DNA of 64,000 nucleotides from Taiwanofungus camphoratus (lineage: Eukaryota > Basidiomycota > Agaricomycetes > Polyporales > Taiwanofungaceae): positions 1,922,001 through 1,986,000 of the forward strand of contig CP021220.1 in the NCBI GenBank assembly GCA_003999685.1. The letters run 5' to 3'. Position numbers and translations under genes: made by a program. Of the stretch, positions 21,322-32,665 are shown piece by piece; the stretch's first letter is position 1, and the number at the start of each line of letters is the position of its first letter. The notes below the pieces were generated by a model, which saw only the letters and a list, made by a program, of their open reading frames with translations, was not told the DNA's origin and searched no databases.

Positions 21322-24300
21322 CTACTGTTCGCTTTCTTCGACGTCTTCGACGATGTCATCGTCGTCGTCGCCGAGCGAATTGGATTGTTCAAGTTCTCGA
21401 AGATGCTCAGTTAAGATGTCTTCTAGGTTGTCCGGGATAGGGATGGATTGTTGAGTGAAGTAGGGGATGACTCGAAAGGCTGCGATGGGCCGATCGAGGA
21501 CTGTGCCGTCCAGTTCGCAGATGATGTACGCGCCGCCCTTGTTGCGTGAGACAACGATGAGGGGGCCTAAGTAGCGGGGGCGCATCTTGCTATTCAGGGA
21601 CTTCTCGATCTTCGTGTTTCGTACGAGCACTAAGTCTCCACGTTTGAAATTAAAGTCCTTGATCGAGTGCTCGTGCTCCTTTTTGAAGCGAAGTGCTGCT
21701 GTTCGACGGGCTTCGTAGACCTTCGAGCTGAGTTCGGCTACTTGCTCCACGCGCTTCTGGAGCGCGATTGCTCTACGTGTGATGAGATCTGTCGTAGAAA
21801 GAATTGAAGTGGGAGGGGGCTGAAGGTACGTGGCTTCTATGATGTCGAGAGGGATGAGGGGGTGGGTGCCCGTTACACAAAGTACGGTGAGCAACCCATG
21901 CGTCATCAAGTTGTAATGTGTTCGGACCAGAATACGAAGTACGCCACGCGAGACCACTTCTTCTCGTCTCCGTCGGCGGTTTTGAACAAGGCTTGTCTCG
22001 TGCTGAAGTGCGGTCGTTCGACGAGTCCGTTCGCTCTAGAGTTGTAGCCGCTGATTCGAATGTGGTTGATGTGGTATTTCTTCGACAGATAGTCTGCCGC
22101 TTTGATAAACGCTGCACCATTGTCCGTAACAATCTCGCTGAGTGCGCCCCATCGACAGAGGATGTCTTCGAAGATCCAGTCAGCGAGCGCTGACGCTGTT
22201 TCTTTTTGAAGCATTCGAAACTCCGGGTACGTCGTGAGAGAGCATCTTCCTTGTACGAGGTATTTGTATCCACCTGATGTGGGCATATGCATCGTATCGA
22301 TATGTATCTTTGCAAAGATAGGGGCGGGCATTGCAACGGTAGGGGGAATAAGGATTTGCTGAACTTGACGAGACTGGCATAGATGGCACGTTCAAACGAA
22401 CCATGCTATATCTGTGTAGTGGAACGGCCACCAAAATTGTTCGTTGACGAAGACTTTTGTTGCGTAGATGCCCCGATGAGCGGTGCGGTCGTGACATTCT
22501 TGAAGGATTCGAAGGCGATCGCCAGACTTGACAACCAACTTGTGCGTGCCGTGGTTGTCTTTTCACCATAGAGTGTCATTATCCAAGAAGAACAGCACGC
22601 AGTACTTGAGAAACCCTTCGTATTCGCTGTCCGAAATGCCTTCTGGCTTCGAAAGTGTTCGATGAAACTCGAGGACCTCATCGAGTCTTGCATCTGCGAG
22701 CTGCGCTTGCTCTGAACGTGGGACGATTTCGTAGCTATCTTCCTCCTTTTTGAAATTGGAGCTGTCCTCGGCTTCTGCGTTGGTTAGCATGGACATTGTA
22801 GGGGCATGAGGGGGAGGTAGTATCTGATGTACAAAGGAGTGCATGTGATCAATCCAGTCGTCGAAGTCTTCGTTGATTTCTTCTACGACCGCGTCGCCTG
22901 GCTGTGGTGTACGTCGAGAGAGACCATCGGGGCCATGTATTGTACCGGGAACATGTACTATCGTGAAGTGGAATGTGAGGATGGCTACTATCCAGCGGTT
23001 GATGCTTGCGCTGGGGGCGATATCTGGGTTCTTGAGCATGCCTTTGATGTAGCGAGCATCGACTTCTACGATGAGGTTTCGAACACCGATAAGGTAAAGT
23101 CGAAGGGATCGAAGGGCGCAGAATAGACCGTAGATCTCGAGTTTAGGTTGAGAGAACCTTCGCTCGCGATCGTTCAGCGTGATAGAGCCAAAGCGGTTGT
23201 AGTAGCGGATTCGAGTGTTGGCTTCGTCGCACTGACAAAGGTGGTATCCAACTGCAATGAATAAAGTGTCGACTGCGAGGATTACGGGGGACGGGGAATT
23301 GTAGTTGATAGCTCGTAGTGCGGGGGAGGAGAGTAGAGCGTCCTTGAGGTCTTCTTGTGCTACGATTTGCTCAGGACCGAATTCGAACTCTACGTCCTTC
23401 CTCGTAAGGCGTACAAGGGCATCGGCACGATGGGTGAAGTTGCGTATGAAGATTCGAACAACTCCGATAGTTCCTAGAAACGCTCGAACATCGGAGAGCG
23501 TAGCGCAGGGGCCCCAGTTGCGTATTGCTGAGACTCGAGAGTCGTCGGGCAACCGTCCTTCAGGAGTACACTGGTGCCCTATGACCATGATTTTGCGCGA
23601 GATTAGAATGCTCTTTACGCCGGAGAAGGTTCCTCCTGCGTAGCACATTCGGGTAACGATTTGATTCAAGTTTTCGAAGTGTTCCCATACGAATTTTCGA
23701 ATCCCATGGTTCGAAGGCAGCCGCTCGTCGTTGTAGTCAGATGCGGGGCCTTTGACTGGAACGTCGTCGATGTAGGGGACTGTAGAGTGCGGGATTTCGG
23801 GTTGTAGAATGTGCATGACGTCGTCGTGGAATATAGGGACTGAGTTCGTCCAACCCATCGGAAGGGTGACAAGTTGCATGGCACCGTAGGGAGTTTGGAA
23901 CGTCGTAAGGTCTCTCGAAGACTCCGCGATGAGTCGTTCGTCGTAGCCTACGTAGAGGTCGAGCATGCCGCCGCACGGTCTTCCTCCAAACTGTTCTGCG
24001 AGATATTCTGGTGTTGGTGGTACGCCGGAGTGCTGTATAGTAACTGCGTTAAGGGGCTCGAGGGAGTGTACGAGTCGAAGAGATTTCCCGTCCTTCTTTA
24101 CTACGCAGAACCAACGCGATCGGTACGATGAGTTCGAAGGCTCGTAGACACCTGCGTCGATCTTTCGCTTGATTATTGCGCAGACTTGATTGTAGATCCT
24201 GGGTGGAATTGGGATATTCTTCTGCACCCAGGGCGTATGTGGTATGATGGGGAAATCTACGGGAGGGAAGTACTCTGGTTTGAAGCATCCCCTTTCTTCG

Positions 24301-27300
24301 TCGGTCTATGCAAAGGCTTCGTTGTGCAAGCACATGAAGTGATGGAGAACTCGACGCTCGTCAGGGAGCAGAAAGGTGCCGTCGTGAAGCTTCTCCGTAA
24401 TTTTGAAGTGTTCACGCGTATAACGGCCAGTAGGTTCGAAGGGTGGGGGGTCAGCTGAGAGTACTGGCATAATGGATAGGGGGTCGCCCTTGATATCTCG
24501 AATTATTCGAAACTGCTTGGGGACCACTCCTAGAACGGGACGAGTCTTGAGTGCGACTGGCTTGTACTTCTTCTTAGTAGCTGCGTAGGTTTCGTGAGTC
24601 GACGTAGAAGATGTCGGATGAATGGAATTAAGAAGCTGAGAGGTCGAAGCGCAATTCAAAGAGTTCGAAGAGGACGGATTAGAAAGTGAAGCAAAAGGGG
24701 CTGAAAATAGAAGTGTTGAAGCCCACGTCAAAGCGTTCGATGTGGCCGAACTGGATGCTTTTGTGTCTGCGGTATAGAGAGACTGCAAATGTGAGGAGAC
24801 TGAAGAACAAGCAGAGAGATAAAGAGACTGGACTGCGCCGGAGATCGAAGAATTTATCGGAGCGACGAAAGAAATACTTGGCTTTGCCCCATCGTAGTCG
24901 ATGACTAGGGCTGCTTCTCCTTGACGATGGGGTATCAAATCCTTGAAGCATGAAAACCCGCATGCAGACAGCTTCTATGATGTTGCAGTCGAAAGCGTGG
25001 TTTTCCGCGTGGATACGTAGGAATTGTGAGGGTTTCACCGGAGTTGGGACATACTATCGTGATGGTTTGTTCTTCGTTCGCGAAGTTCTTTACGATGCTT
25101 TACGTAAGGACGTCGAAGGGTCGTCCGAGAAGAATGTCGTATGCTGTGTTTCGAATGACGTGAGCCTGAAGATATAACACTACCTCACCAATTTGGAAGG
25201 GTACGTTGCGTACGAGCCCTAGAGATCGGTCTACTTCACTGTTGGTGGACTGCATGTTTAACTGTATCGTAGGGTCGAAGAGAAGCTTCAGGCCTAAACA
25301 GACTTCCTCTGACATTGCTACGATTTGTGAGCCTGGATCTACGATGCATTCGATCTGTTCTTTATTGTCGACGAGCGCGTAGATCGAACGGATAGCGTTC
25401 GAGTCGCGGGCAACCGTGAGATCGGCGGGATGTTCGCCATGTGGGACGTGCTTGAGATAAGTTTCGTAGGGATCGGGGACGATAGTAGCTCCTGGCTGTA
25501 GCACTGCACCAGAGCAGGATAGCTGGTGTACCTCTTTTGCTTCGTCTTCGTCGGTAATCTCTACGATGTGTGCCGCATTGACGGGTTCCGCTGATACTCG
25601 CTTGGGTGTAACTGCTTCTCGATACCTATTGCGTACGTCGGGCGAGATCGAAAGGAGTTCTTCTGGCGTCAGCGTGATGAAAGGAGCTCTCATTGAGCGC
25701 GCGAAGATGTTGTCGGCTAGCTTGGGCTGATGGATGGGAACTATGGTCTTGTAAGCTGGGTCCTTGCCCTTGTCGTTCGAAGGCTTAGGCGGCGTAGCGA
25801 AGTTTCGAAGGTTCGGCAGAGCGTAGGTCGCGTCTTGAGCATTTGCAAAGGGATGGACTGGGGGCGCTGATGGAGTAGATACGGTAGCGGGCTGTGTCGA
25901 GGGTACGGACAGCGGGGGAACTATAGCTGCGGGGATCGTCGAAGGTGCAGAGGTACTCGTCGAAGGTTTAGCTGGGGTCGCTGGGACTGGGACTTCGGTA
26001 GGAGCGGCTGACTTGACTGTGTCAGGCGCTGGATTGTTGGTACTGCGTGAGATGGGGGTCGTATCAGAAACTTCTGTGGTCTGCGGCGCTATCGTAGTAG
26101 GTTTCTTGCGCTGTAAAATCTCGACACCGTCGAAGACCTCCCTACATTTTCGAAGCTGTAGGAGCTCTCTTTCGAGGGCTTCAATTCTTCCTTCCATGTT
26201 GAGCGTGAAGGTCTGGACGCCGGCTTGTTCGTTGATGCCGTAGAGCAGGCCAGGTGCTGCTGGCGCGTTGCGGCGAATCCACTCGTAGAGGTGGTCGCGG
26301 ATCGTAATGCCAGGGATACTACGCGGGATGAATAGACCATTTGGGAGTACGACCTTTCCTTCGGTGTTACGCTTGCATTTCCCGGCGGCTATGTCTGCTT
26401 CTACGTGCGGGCAGCTTCGAATACTATGGTTCTGGTCGCCGCAAAAGTGGCAGGTTTGTTCTGTACTACCTTGGGTTGACGGGAGCCTAGCGGCTACGTT
26501 CGATTTGTTACTACTGGGCTGAATAAGGGTGGCGATGGTCTTCGATAGGCTCTCGATGATCGTCGAGATGTCTTCGGTCTTAATCATGCCAGGCGGGGTA
26601 GTTGTTGAAGTTGTTGTCTGCGGTGCTGCGACTGTCAGCGTACTCGAAGTACCGTGAAGAATGAACGTGGCCGCTGCGTGAATATCGGAAAGTGGATAGG
26701 GGTCATCGGGATAGTGGTCAGGATGTTTCAGGTGAAGTCGGGCCTCAAGTCGCGCGAGTAGAGAAGGCTGGAAGCCTCGTAGGAACGCTCGACTCTGTTC
26801 GATGTCGGAGAGTCGTCGTTGCGTGATTAGGTGCTTCATAATAGATACGAAGTCACGGTAGTAGCTTCCGAGGTCTGCGGCGTTGTGGATTCCAATGCGT
26901 GCGCGCTCCCCAATCAACTGGTCCATGTCTGCAAGGGACCATTTCCTGGTGTCATCGGTACCTGGGTAGAGTGCTAGGACGTCGGCTTTCCACTGTGCGT
27001 ATGTCTTGGTCTGATCGGAAAAGGATTTGAGGGTTTCCCATAGGTCTGCGACGTCGATCGAGGGGTAACGAATGGCCCATGACTTCTTTTCTGCGTCATC
27101 GACTATTCTGCACTGGGTGAATAAGACTTCGATGTCTTGAAAGTAACGTCGAAGCGATCAGACTTCTGTCGGGTCGAAGATGGGGGCTGTCGAATGGCCT
27201 CGAGGGGGCATAAAAGGCGTAGGTGCCGCGTTCTGATTCATTGTAGGTTTAGAGGGATTGACGGTGGCTGGTGTGGGGTGATTCGAAGAACTGGGAAGAA

Positions 27301-27658
27301 TGTATGGAGTAACGGTCTGCTGGGACGAGGGTAGAGTCGTAGTAGTGGGGATAGCGGTATGCGATGTTGATTCTACTGGGTCCTCTGGCTCAGGCGATGA
27401 ACTGGACTGTTCATAGAGATCGAGGGACGAGAGGTTGACTTCTGGCGTAGATAGCCCTAGAAGCTCGGGAGACGAAGTACGTTCGTCGGAGGTTGAAGGA
27501 AACTCTAGCTCGTGATCTACGAGGTCTTCTTCCTCGTGGTCGAAGGTGTCAGGAGTTGTGGAAAGGGTGGTAGAACTGTTGTCGAGGTTTTCGCTTGTGC
27601 TACAACTGGCAGCCTCACGCGCTTGTGAGCGGGTGAATACTGGAGACGTCTTCGGCAA
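21322..27658 (-). pseudogene. Element A gag-pol region
   Basis: Gag lies at about 25100-27658 with the zinc knuckle CHFCGDQNHSIRSC and the aspartic protease motif CIVDPGSQIVAMSE near its end. RT-RNase H is at about 22560-24940, including the catalytic box YIDDVPVKG. Integrase is at about 21322-22550, with an HHCC region and DNGAAF. No chromodomain is seen. The arrangement and sequence match element B closely. The region is broken in several places and is treated as a fossil. Confidence 0.85.
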
Positions 27659-27690
27659 ATCTGAAAGCGGCGGATTCCTTGCCTGAAATC

Positions 27691-27708
27691 CCCTCGCGGT
27701 GGGCTCCA
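27691..27708 (-). other. Primer-binding site of element A
   Basis: On the minus strand this reads TGGAGCCCACCGCGAGGG, four bases inside the 5' LTR end. The complement ends in CCA as a tRNA 3' end does. The identical 18-mer occurs at the same position in element B. Confidence 0.75.
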
Positions 27709-28083
27709 GAAATGATGCGCACTATAACACTCCAACCCCAACTGGGTACGACCTAGAGAAGCTGGAAAGCTATAGAACTAGTTAGTGTGGAGGGGAGAGT
27801 CAGCAGCAAAGGGTTCCCGATCTCAAATGGGTCGAGAGACGTCTACGAAGGTCTTCGACAACCCTCTATGTGTGTCGCGACTGCTCGACGTAGCTTCGAT
27901 GCGCTACTATGCTGTACTATACTAGGGAGAGGCTTAAACGTGAGAACTTAGCTGATATACAGCCCTTCGAATTTCTGTAGAAGGCGGACTTGGGTTAGAG
28001 AGAGATGCTAGCGCAGTCCTTCAATGTGGCTCGAAGGCGAACGTAAGACTGAACGCAACTTCTTCGACTGATGTCGAAGACGG

Positions 28084-29691
28084 TGATGAGTCCCGTAGCC
28101 TCCTGGCCCCCGAATCGCGATTTTAGGAGCTTTCTAATCCCCCAACCGACCACTCTAAGACTCTCCTACAGCCTACGACAGGAGGGATAGGTTCCTATAA
28201 TATTCCTAACGCCCCCTCTCCTTCCTAAACCCTCCTAACACCCTACGAAGTCTTGCGAAGTCACACGAGGTGCTACGAGATTTCGAATGCTAGACGCGAA
28301 GTCCCTAACTCCTGCTAAGTCCACTATCGGACACTGCCGGCCCTCCCATACTGTTCCATTGGATCTAGGTCCTATCTACTACGTCACTCATCCCGGGCTT
28401 AGCTAAGAAGTCTTAGCTAAGTCTCTCCTAGCTCTTGTGATTGCAGCTACCTCCGATAGGCTCCGAAACGGTCCGAAGTTCCGGAAGTTGGACTTAGGAA
28501 GCCTTGTGCACCCCCATGGGTCTCGATCCTATGCCATAAGGTCATCCTAGGACGTACCCATATGACCCTCCACCCATTTAGGACACCTCCTGCCCCGATT
28601 AGGCCAAGTCCCGCTGCTAAGGACTTCGTGCGCTCTTAGCCCACTAAGATAGGTGATCACGGCGCATGGCTGCTCTCGGATAGTCATCCCGCCCTCGTGA
28701 ATGAACTTGGTCACCTTTCTACCGTACGTAGTTCCCCTGTTTCAGTTCCTAATTAGTTCCTATCCCCCTCGTGTTCACTTCGGAGTCCATGCGCTTTAGT
28801 ACACATTTCGGACTCGTAAGGATCGCTTCGCGCAAGATTAGTTCACCTCACGTTCCCCTATTTAGTCAGAGGTAGTTTACTATGTACAAGAGAGACCCCT
28901 CAGTGCACGCTTCTCTCTTTGGAATACCAGTTCCCCTGTAGCTCCGATCTCAGGAAAGCGCCGCGAGTACAACCTTAGGAACGGTCCTAAGGTCCCTAAG
29001 TCTCCACCCCAGCTTCGTTTCAGTACCTTTGAACTACGTCTACGCTCGCGATATATCTACGAACCACGTCTACGCTTCCCGAACTACGCACTACGATCTA
29101 CGAAAGTCGCCGTGACTTCGCACCCTTCAGCACCTTTTATAGCACCTATCCGGTGGGCCTCCGCCTTAGTTATACCCTTAGGCTCACGTTGCGTTATCCC
29201 TACGTCCTACGAATAGCCCTACGACCCTCCCATAGCCTTAGTTACAGGCTATAGTACATCTCTCTACGCCCTCGAACTCTCCGACCTCTCCTACAGGTCT
29301 CCTACGCTAGCCAAACCTCGCCCACTTCGCTCTAACAAACTCCAAAAACCTTACGCCCTTTAGCTAACTCTAACCAGAAGGACTTCGCAGCATCTACGAA
29401 GTCAGCTCGCGCGATTTAGCTAAAACTTCGAAGGGCTTCGCAAAACCTCGAAGAACTTCGCATACTTCGGAGGGCCTCGCAAGGCCTCAGGGTTAGTATA
29501 GCACTTAGGAACAAGATCCTGTTGTGCAGGACCCTTGGCCCCTTACTCCCCCACTTATAAAAACAAGACATACAGGTTTCCCGGTATCATACAGGTTGTA
29601 GCTCCTACCCTCACACCTTCACAGTTATCACACTACCCCCAGCCACGTTGCGGAGCACTCCCTAGGTACCAGGGTCCCCTAGGTCGTATCA
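28084..29691 (+). repeat. LTR B, copy 1 (5' LTR)
   Basis: 1608 bp, TGATGAGTCC...GGTCGTATCA. Near its 3' end cttataaaaac resembles a TATA box, placing the likely transcription start about 120 bp before the LTR end. Rich in ctacgaa/cttcg motifs. Confidence 0.95.
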
Positions 29692-29695
29692 TTTC

Positions 29696-29713
29696 TGGAG
29701 CCCACCGCGAGGG
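29696..29713 (+). other. Primer-binding site of element B
   Basis: TGGAGCCCACCGCGAGGG, four bases after the 5' LTR. It is complementary to a tRNA 3' end with CCA and identical to that of element A. Confidence 0.8.
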
Positions 29714-29731
29714 GGAGCAGTCAAGATTTCA

Positions 29732-32665
29732 TTGCCTTCAGATCATCCTACGTCTAACCAGTCCTCTCCGAGAAACAGCGATCAGTTACTATCCGAGTTC
29801 TTTCAGGTCGGCTATCGTTACTATACTCAAGCAGGCCTTCCACGAAGCACCTCTTTGCGAACACCTACGACTATCCCCTCCGATATCATTTCTACACTCG
29901 AATCTTCCGAATCGACCCCCGACTTCGAGGCTCTTTTCGAAGGGTCTCTAGACACGCTTACCACGTCCGAAGACTCACCAATTGAGGACTTCGAACCTCA
30001 GTCCACGTCCCCTGAGCTTCCTAACACCTCCGAAGGAAGCGGTCCTTCTTCAGCGTCTGACCCTATCTTAGTCCATTTACCGGAATCCCCTCAGCTATCC
30101 TCTACGCTCCCATCAACTTCGCATTCCCCTCCGATTCCTTCTATTACACTTTCCGACGCTTCTACGACCCCATCCTCTTCAGCTAGCATCAACTCAGCTT
30201 CGAACCCATCTTTGACTGCACCCACTTTAGCTAATCCCCTAAATCCTATTTCTGTGTCAACCATGAACGTACCTCCACTCATGCCGCCCCGAGGAGATCG
30301 TACATCCCCCACCTTCGATCCTGACCAGCCTAGGACCATCCGAAGGTATTTCCAGGACTTAGAGTCACTTTTTGTCCGCTGCCAGATAGCGGATGAGGCA
30401 ACGAAGAAACACTGGACTACTCGCTACCCTCCTATCGATGTTTCGGACCTATGGGAGTCCCTCCCTGAGTGTTCCGATGTCACAAAGACCTACGAAGACT
30501 TCAAGAAGGAGATTAGAAGCCTCTACCCAGGCACAGAGGACGATAGAATGTGGTCTATGTCTGACTTGGATCAGTTGATAGGAGAACGTGCTAGAATTGG
30601 AATCAACAATGCGGCAGACTTAGGAAGCTTCTATCGTGAGTTTTATGCCATCACGAAGTACCTAATTTCGAAAAATAGGTTGTCTACTATCGAGCAAAGC
30701 CGTGCTTTCGCGAGGGCCTTCCAGCCTTCGCTATGGGCTCGCGTGTCTACTAGGTTACAGCTAAAGTTCCCTGATCACTTACCCGATGATCCCTACACCT
30801 TGGACCAGCTACATAGCGCGGCGAAGTTCGTACTCCTTGGTACTTCTACGACTCTTACCTCTGCTACGACTGTAACTACTTCGCCCACTGCCGTGCCCGT
30901 GGGGGGCTCATCGCTAAAGATAGAGGATCTACAGACGTTCGCAGAGATCCTCACGAAGTCCGTAACCAGTGCGCTAGCTCCTGTTCTTGCGAACCAGCGA
31001 CCTCCTCGATTGGACAGCTCGCGCGGCGAGCACACTCATGTAGAAGGCCAGTACTGTCACTATTGCGGGGACTTGGACTGCTGCACTAGGTGTTGCAAGC
31101 ACATTGAGCAAGACATCAAGGATGGCAAGTGCAAGCGCAACCCAGATGGAAAGATAGTGCTGCCAAATGGAAATTTCGTACCCAGAACGATCCCAGGACG
31201 TACGATTCACGATAGGCTTTACGAATATCATCGACGAAATGGCACGAATTCCTCCCCACAGCTCCTATTCGAAATCGACAACCGCCTAAATGTGCCTGCA
31301 TTCTCACTATCTGCTGAGGATCGTATAGCCGCTTTAGAACACGAGATTTACCAACTTCGGAGACGTCGCGAAGTCTTTGATGGTGTGGAAGTACCCCAGC
31401 GCAGAAGGCAGGGTGCTCCTAACACGCAGTCTGATCCTAGAAACCCGCCCGTAGCCAATGCACCTCCGATAGGACGCGCTCAGCATCCAGTAGTGGATCC
31501 CCCTGCTAACCAAGATGCCCCAGTGGCGGAGGCGCAGAACCAGACCCCTCCTACCATTCTAAGGCGATCCAATTATCCTTCTAATTCAGCGCCGTCGCCT
31601 CCGAAGCCTGCGAATGCGTCCGATCCACCCACAAACTCATCGGAGCATGCCGCGTCTACATCTAACGTACCAGCCCAACCAGCATCACAGGCAGCCATTC
31701 CACCGCCCACTCCACCAGTACATCCTTTCGCTAACGCTCGAGATGCTACTTACGCACCTCCGAATCTTCGAAATTTCGCAGCAGCTCCGAAGCCTACAGC
31801 AGACAAGGGCAAGGACGTAGCCTATAAGACGATCACACCGGTTCATCAGGAGAAGCTTACAGAGGAAATATTCGCGCGATCTATGAGGACACCAGTGGTT
31901 ACACTAACGCCTGAGGAGTTACTATCTATATCCCCGGATGTTCGTGCGCGATATCGCGAAGCCATCACCCCTAAACGTGTGCCTATGGATCCTAAGGCTA
32001 CTCATATGGCTCAAATTACGGAACTCTCAGACGATCTCGCTTCTAAAACGACGCTAGCAACCTCCGAACTATCGTGCCATGGTGAACCCCTTGTCCCTGG
32101 TTCGACCATCATTCCAGACCCCTACGAAACGTACTTACGACACGTACCCGGAAAGGAAGAACCCTCCGAAATCATAGTAGCCCGCGACTCGAATTCTATC
32201 CGTTCTATCGAAGCCCTAATTGACAACAAAGAGCGAATCGAATGCATCGTGGACCCTGGTTCACAAGTGGTTGCGATGTCAGAGCAAGTCTGTCATGCCT
32301 TAGGACTAATCTACGACCCTTCCGTGCAGCTAAATATGCAGTCTGCTAATGGCAGTATTGACCGTTCTTTAGGACTGGTTCGGAATGTCTCGTTCCAAGT
32401 AGGCGACATCGTGTTGTACCTACAGATACACGTCATACGCAATCCCTCCTACGATATCCTTCTAGGCCGACCCTTCGATGTGGTAACCGAGAGTGTGGTT
32501 AAGAACTTCGGAAACGAGGAGCAGACCATCACGATCGTATGCCCGAACACGAGCGAAGTCGCGACCATCCCTACGATGCCTCGAGGACGTCAAAAGTTCT
32601 TACCAGCCCATCATCATAGTTGCCCCCACGCGAACTCTTCGAATCATTTGCGATCGGGTTTTTAG
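29732..32665 (+). CDS. Element B gag and aspartic protease
   Basis: Gag-like protein with a Ser/Pro/Thr-rich N-terminus. A conserved capsid-like part follows (PRTIRRYFQDLESLF, MSDLDQLIGERARIGI), then a Cys-rich nucleocapsid segment and a Pro-rich linker. The protease-like domain near the C-terminus contains CIVDPGSQVVAMSE and YDILLGRPFDV. Nearly co-linear with the gag of element A. The pol reading frame overlaps its end, as is usual when Ty3-type elements use frameshifting. Listed as a fossil element part. Confidence 0.88.
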   Translation: MPSDHPTSNQSSPRNSDQLLSEFFQVGYRYYTQAGLPRSTSLRTPTTIPSDIISTLESSESTPDFEALFEGSLDTLTTSEDSPIEDFEPQSTSPELPNTSEGSGPSSASDPILVHLPESPQLSSTLPSTSHSPPIPSITLSDASTTPSSSASINSASNPSLTAPTLANPLNPISVSTMNVPPLMPPRGDRTSPTFDPDQPRTIRRYFQDLESLFVRCQIADEATKKHWTTRYPPIDVSDLWESLPECSDVTKTYEDFKKEIRSLYPGTEDDRMWSMSDLDQLIGERARIGINNAADLGSFYREFYAITKYLISKNRLSTIEQSRAFARAFQPSLWARVSTRLQLKFPDHLPDDPYTLDQLHSAAKFVLLGTSTTLTSATTVTTSPTAVPVGGSSLKIEDLQTFAEILTKSVTSALAPVLANQRPPRLDSSRGEHTHVEGQYCHYCGDLDCCTRCCKHIEQDIKDGKCKRNPDGKIVLPNGNFVPRTIPGRTIHDRLYEYHRRNGTNSSPQLLFEIDNRLNVPAFSLSAEDRIAALEHEIYQLRRRREVFDGVEVPQRRRQGAPNTQSDPRNPPVANAPPIGRAQHPVVDPPANQDAPVAEAQNQTPPTILRRSNYPSNSAPSPPKPANASDPPTNSSEHAASTSNVPAQPASQAAIPPPTPPVHPFANARDATYAPPNLRNFAAAPKPTADKGKDVAYKTITPVHQEKLTEEIFARSMRTPVVTLTPEELLSISPDVRARYREAITPKRVPMDPKATHMAQITELSDDLASKTTLATSELSCHGEPLVPGSTIIPDPYETYLRHVPGKEEPSEIIVARDSNSIRSIEALIDNKERIECIVDPGSQVVAMSEQVCHALGLIYDPSVQLNMQSANGSIDRSLGLVRNVSFQVGDIVLYLQIHVIRNPSYDILLGRPFDVVTESVVKNFGNEEQTITIVCPNTSEVATIPTMPRGRQKFLPAHHHSCPHANSSNHLRSGF

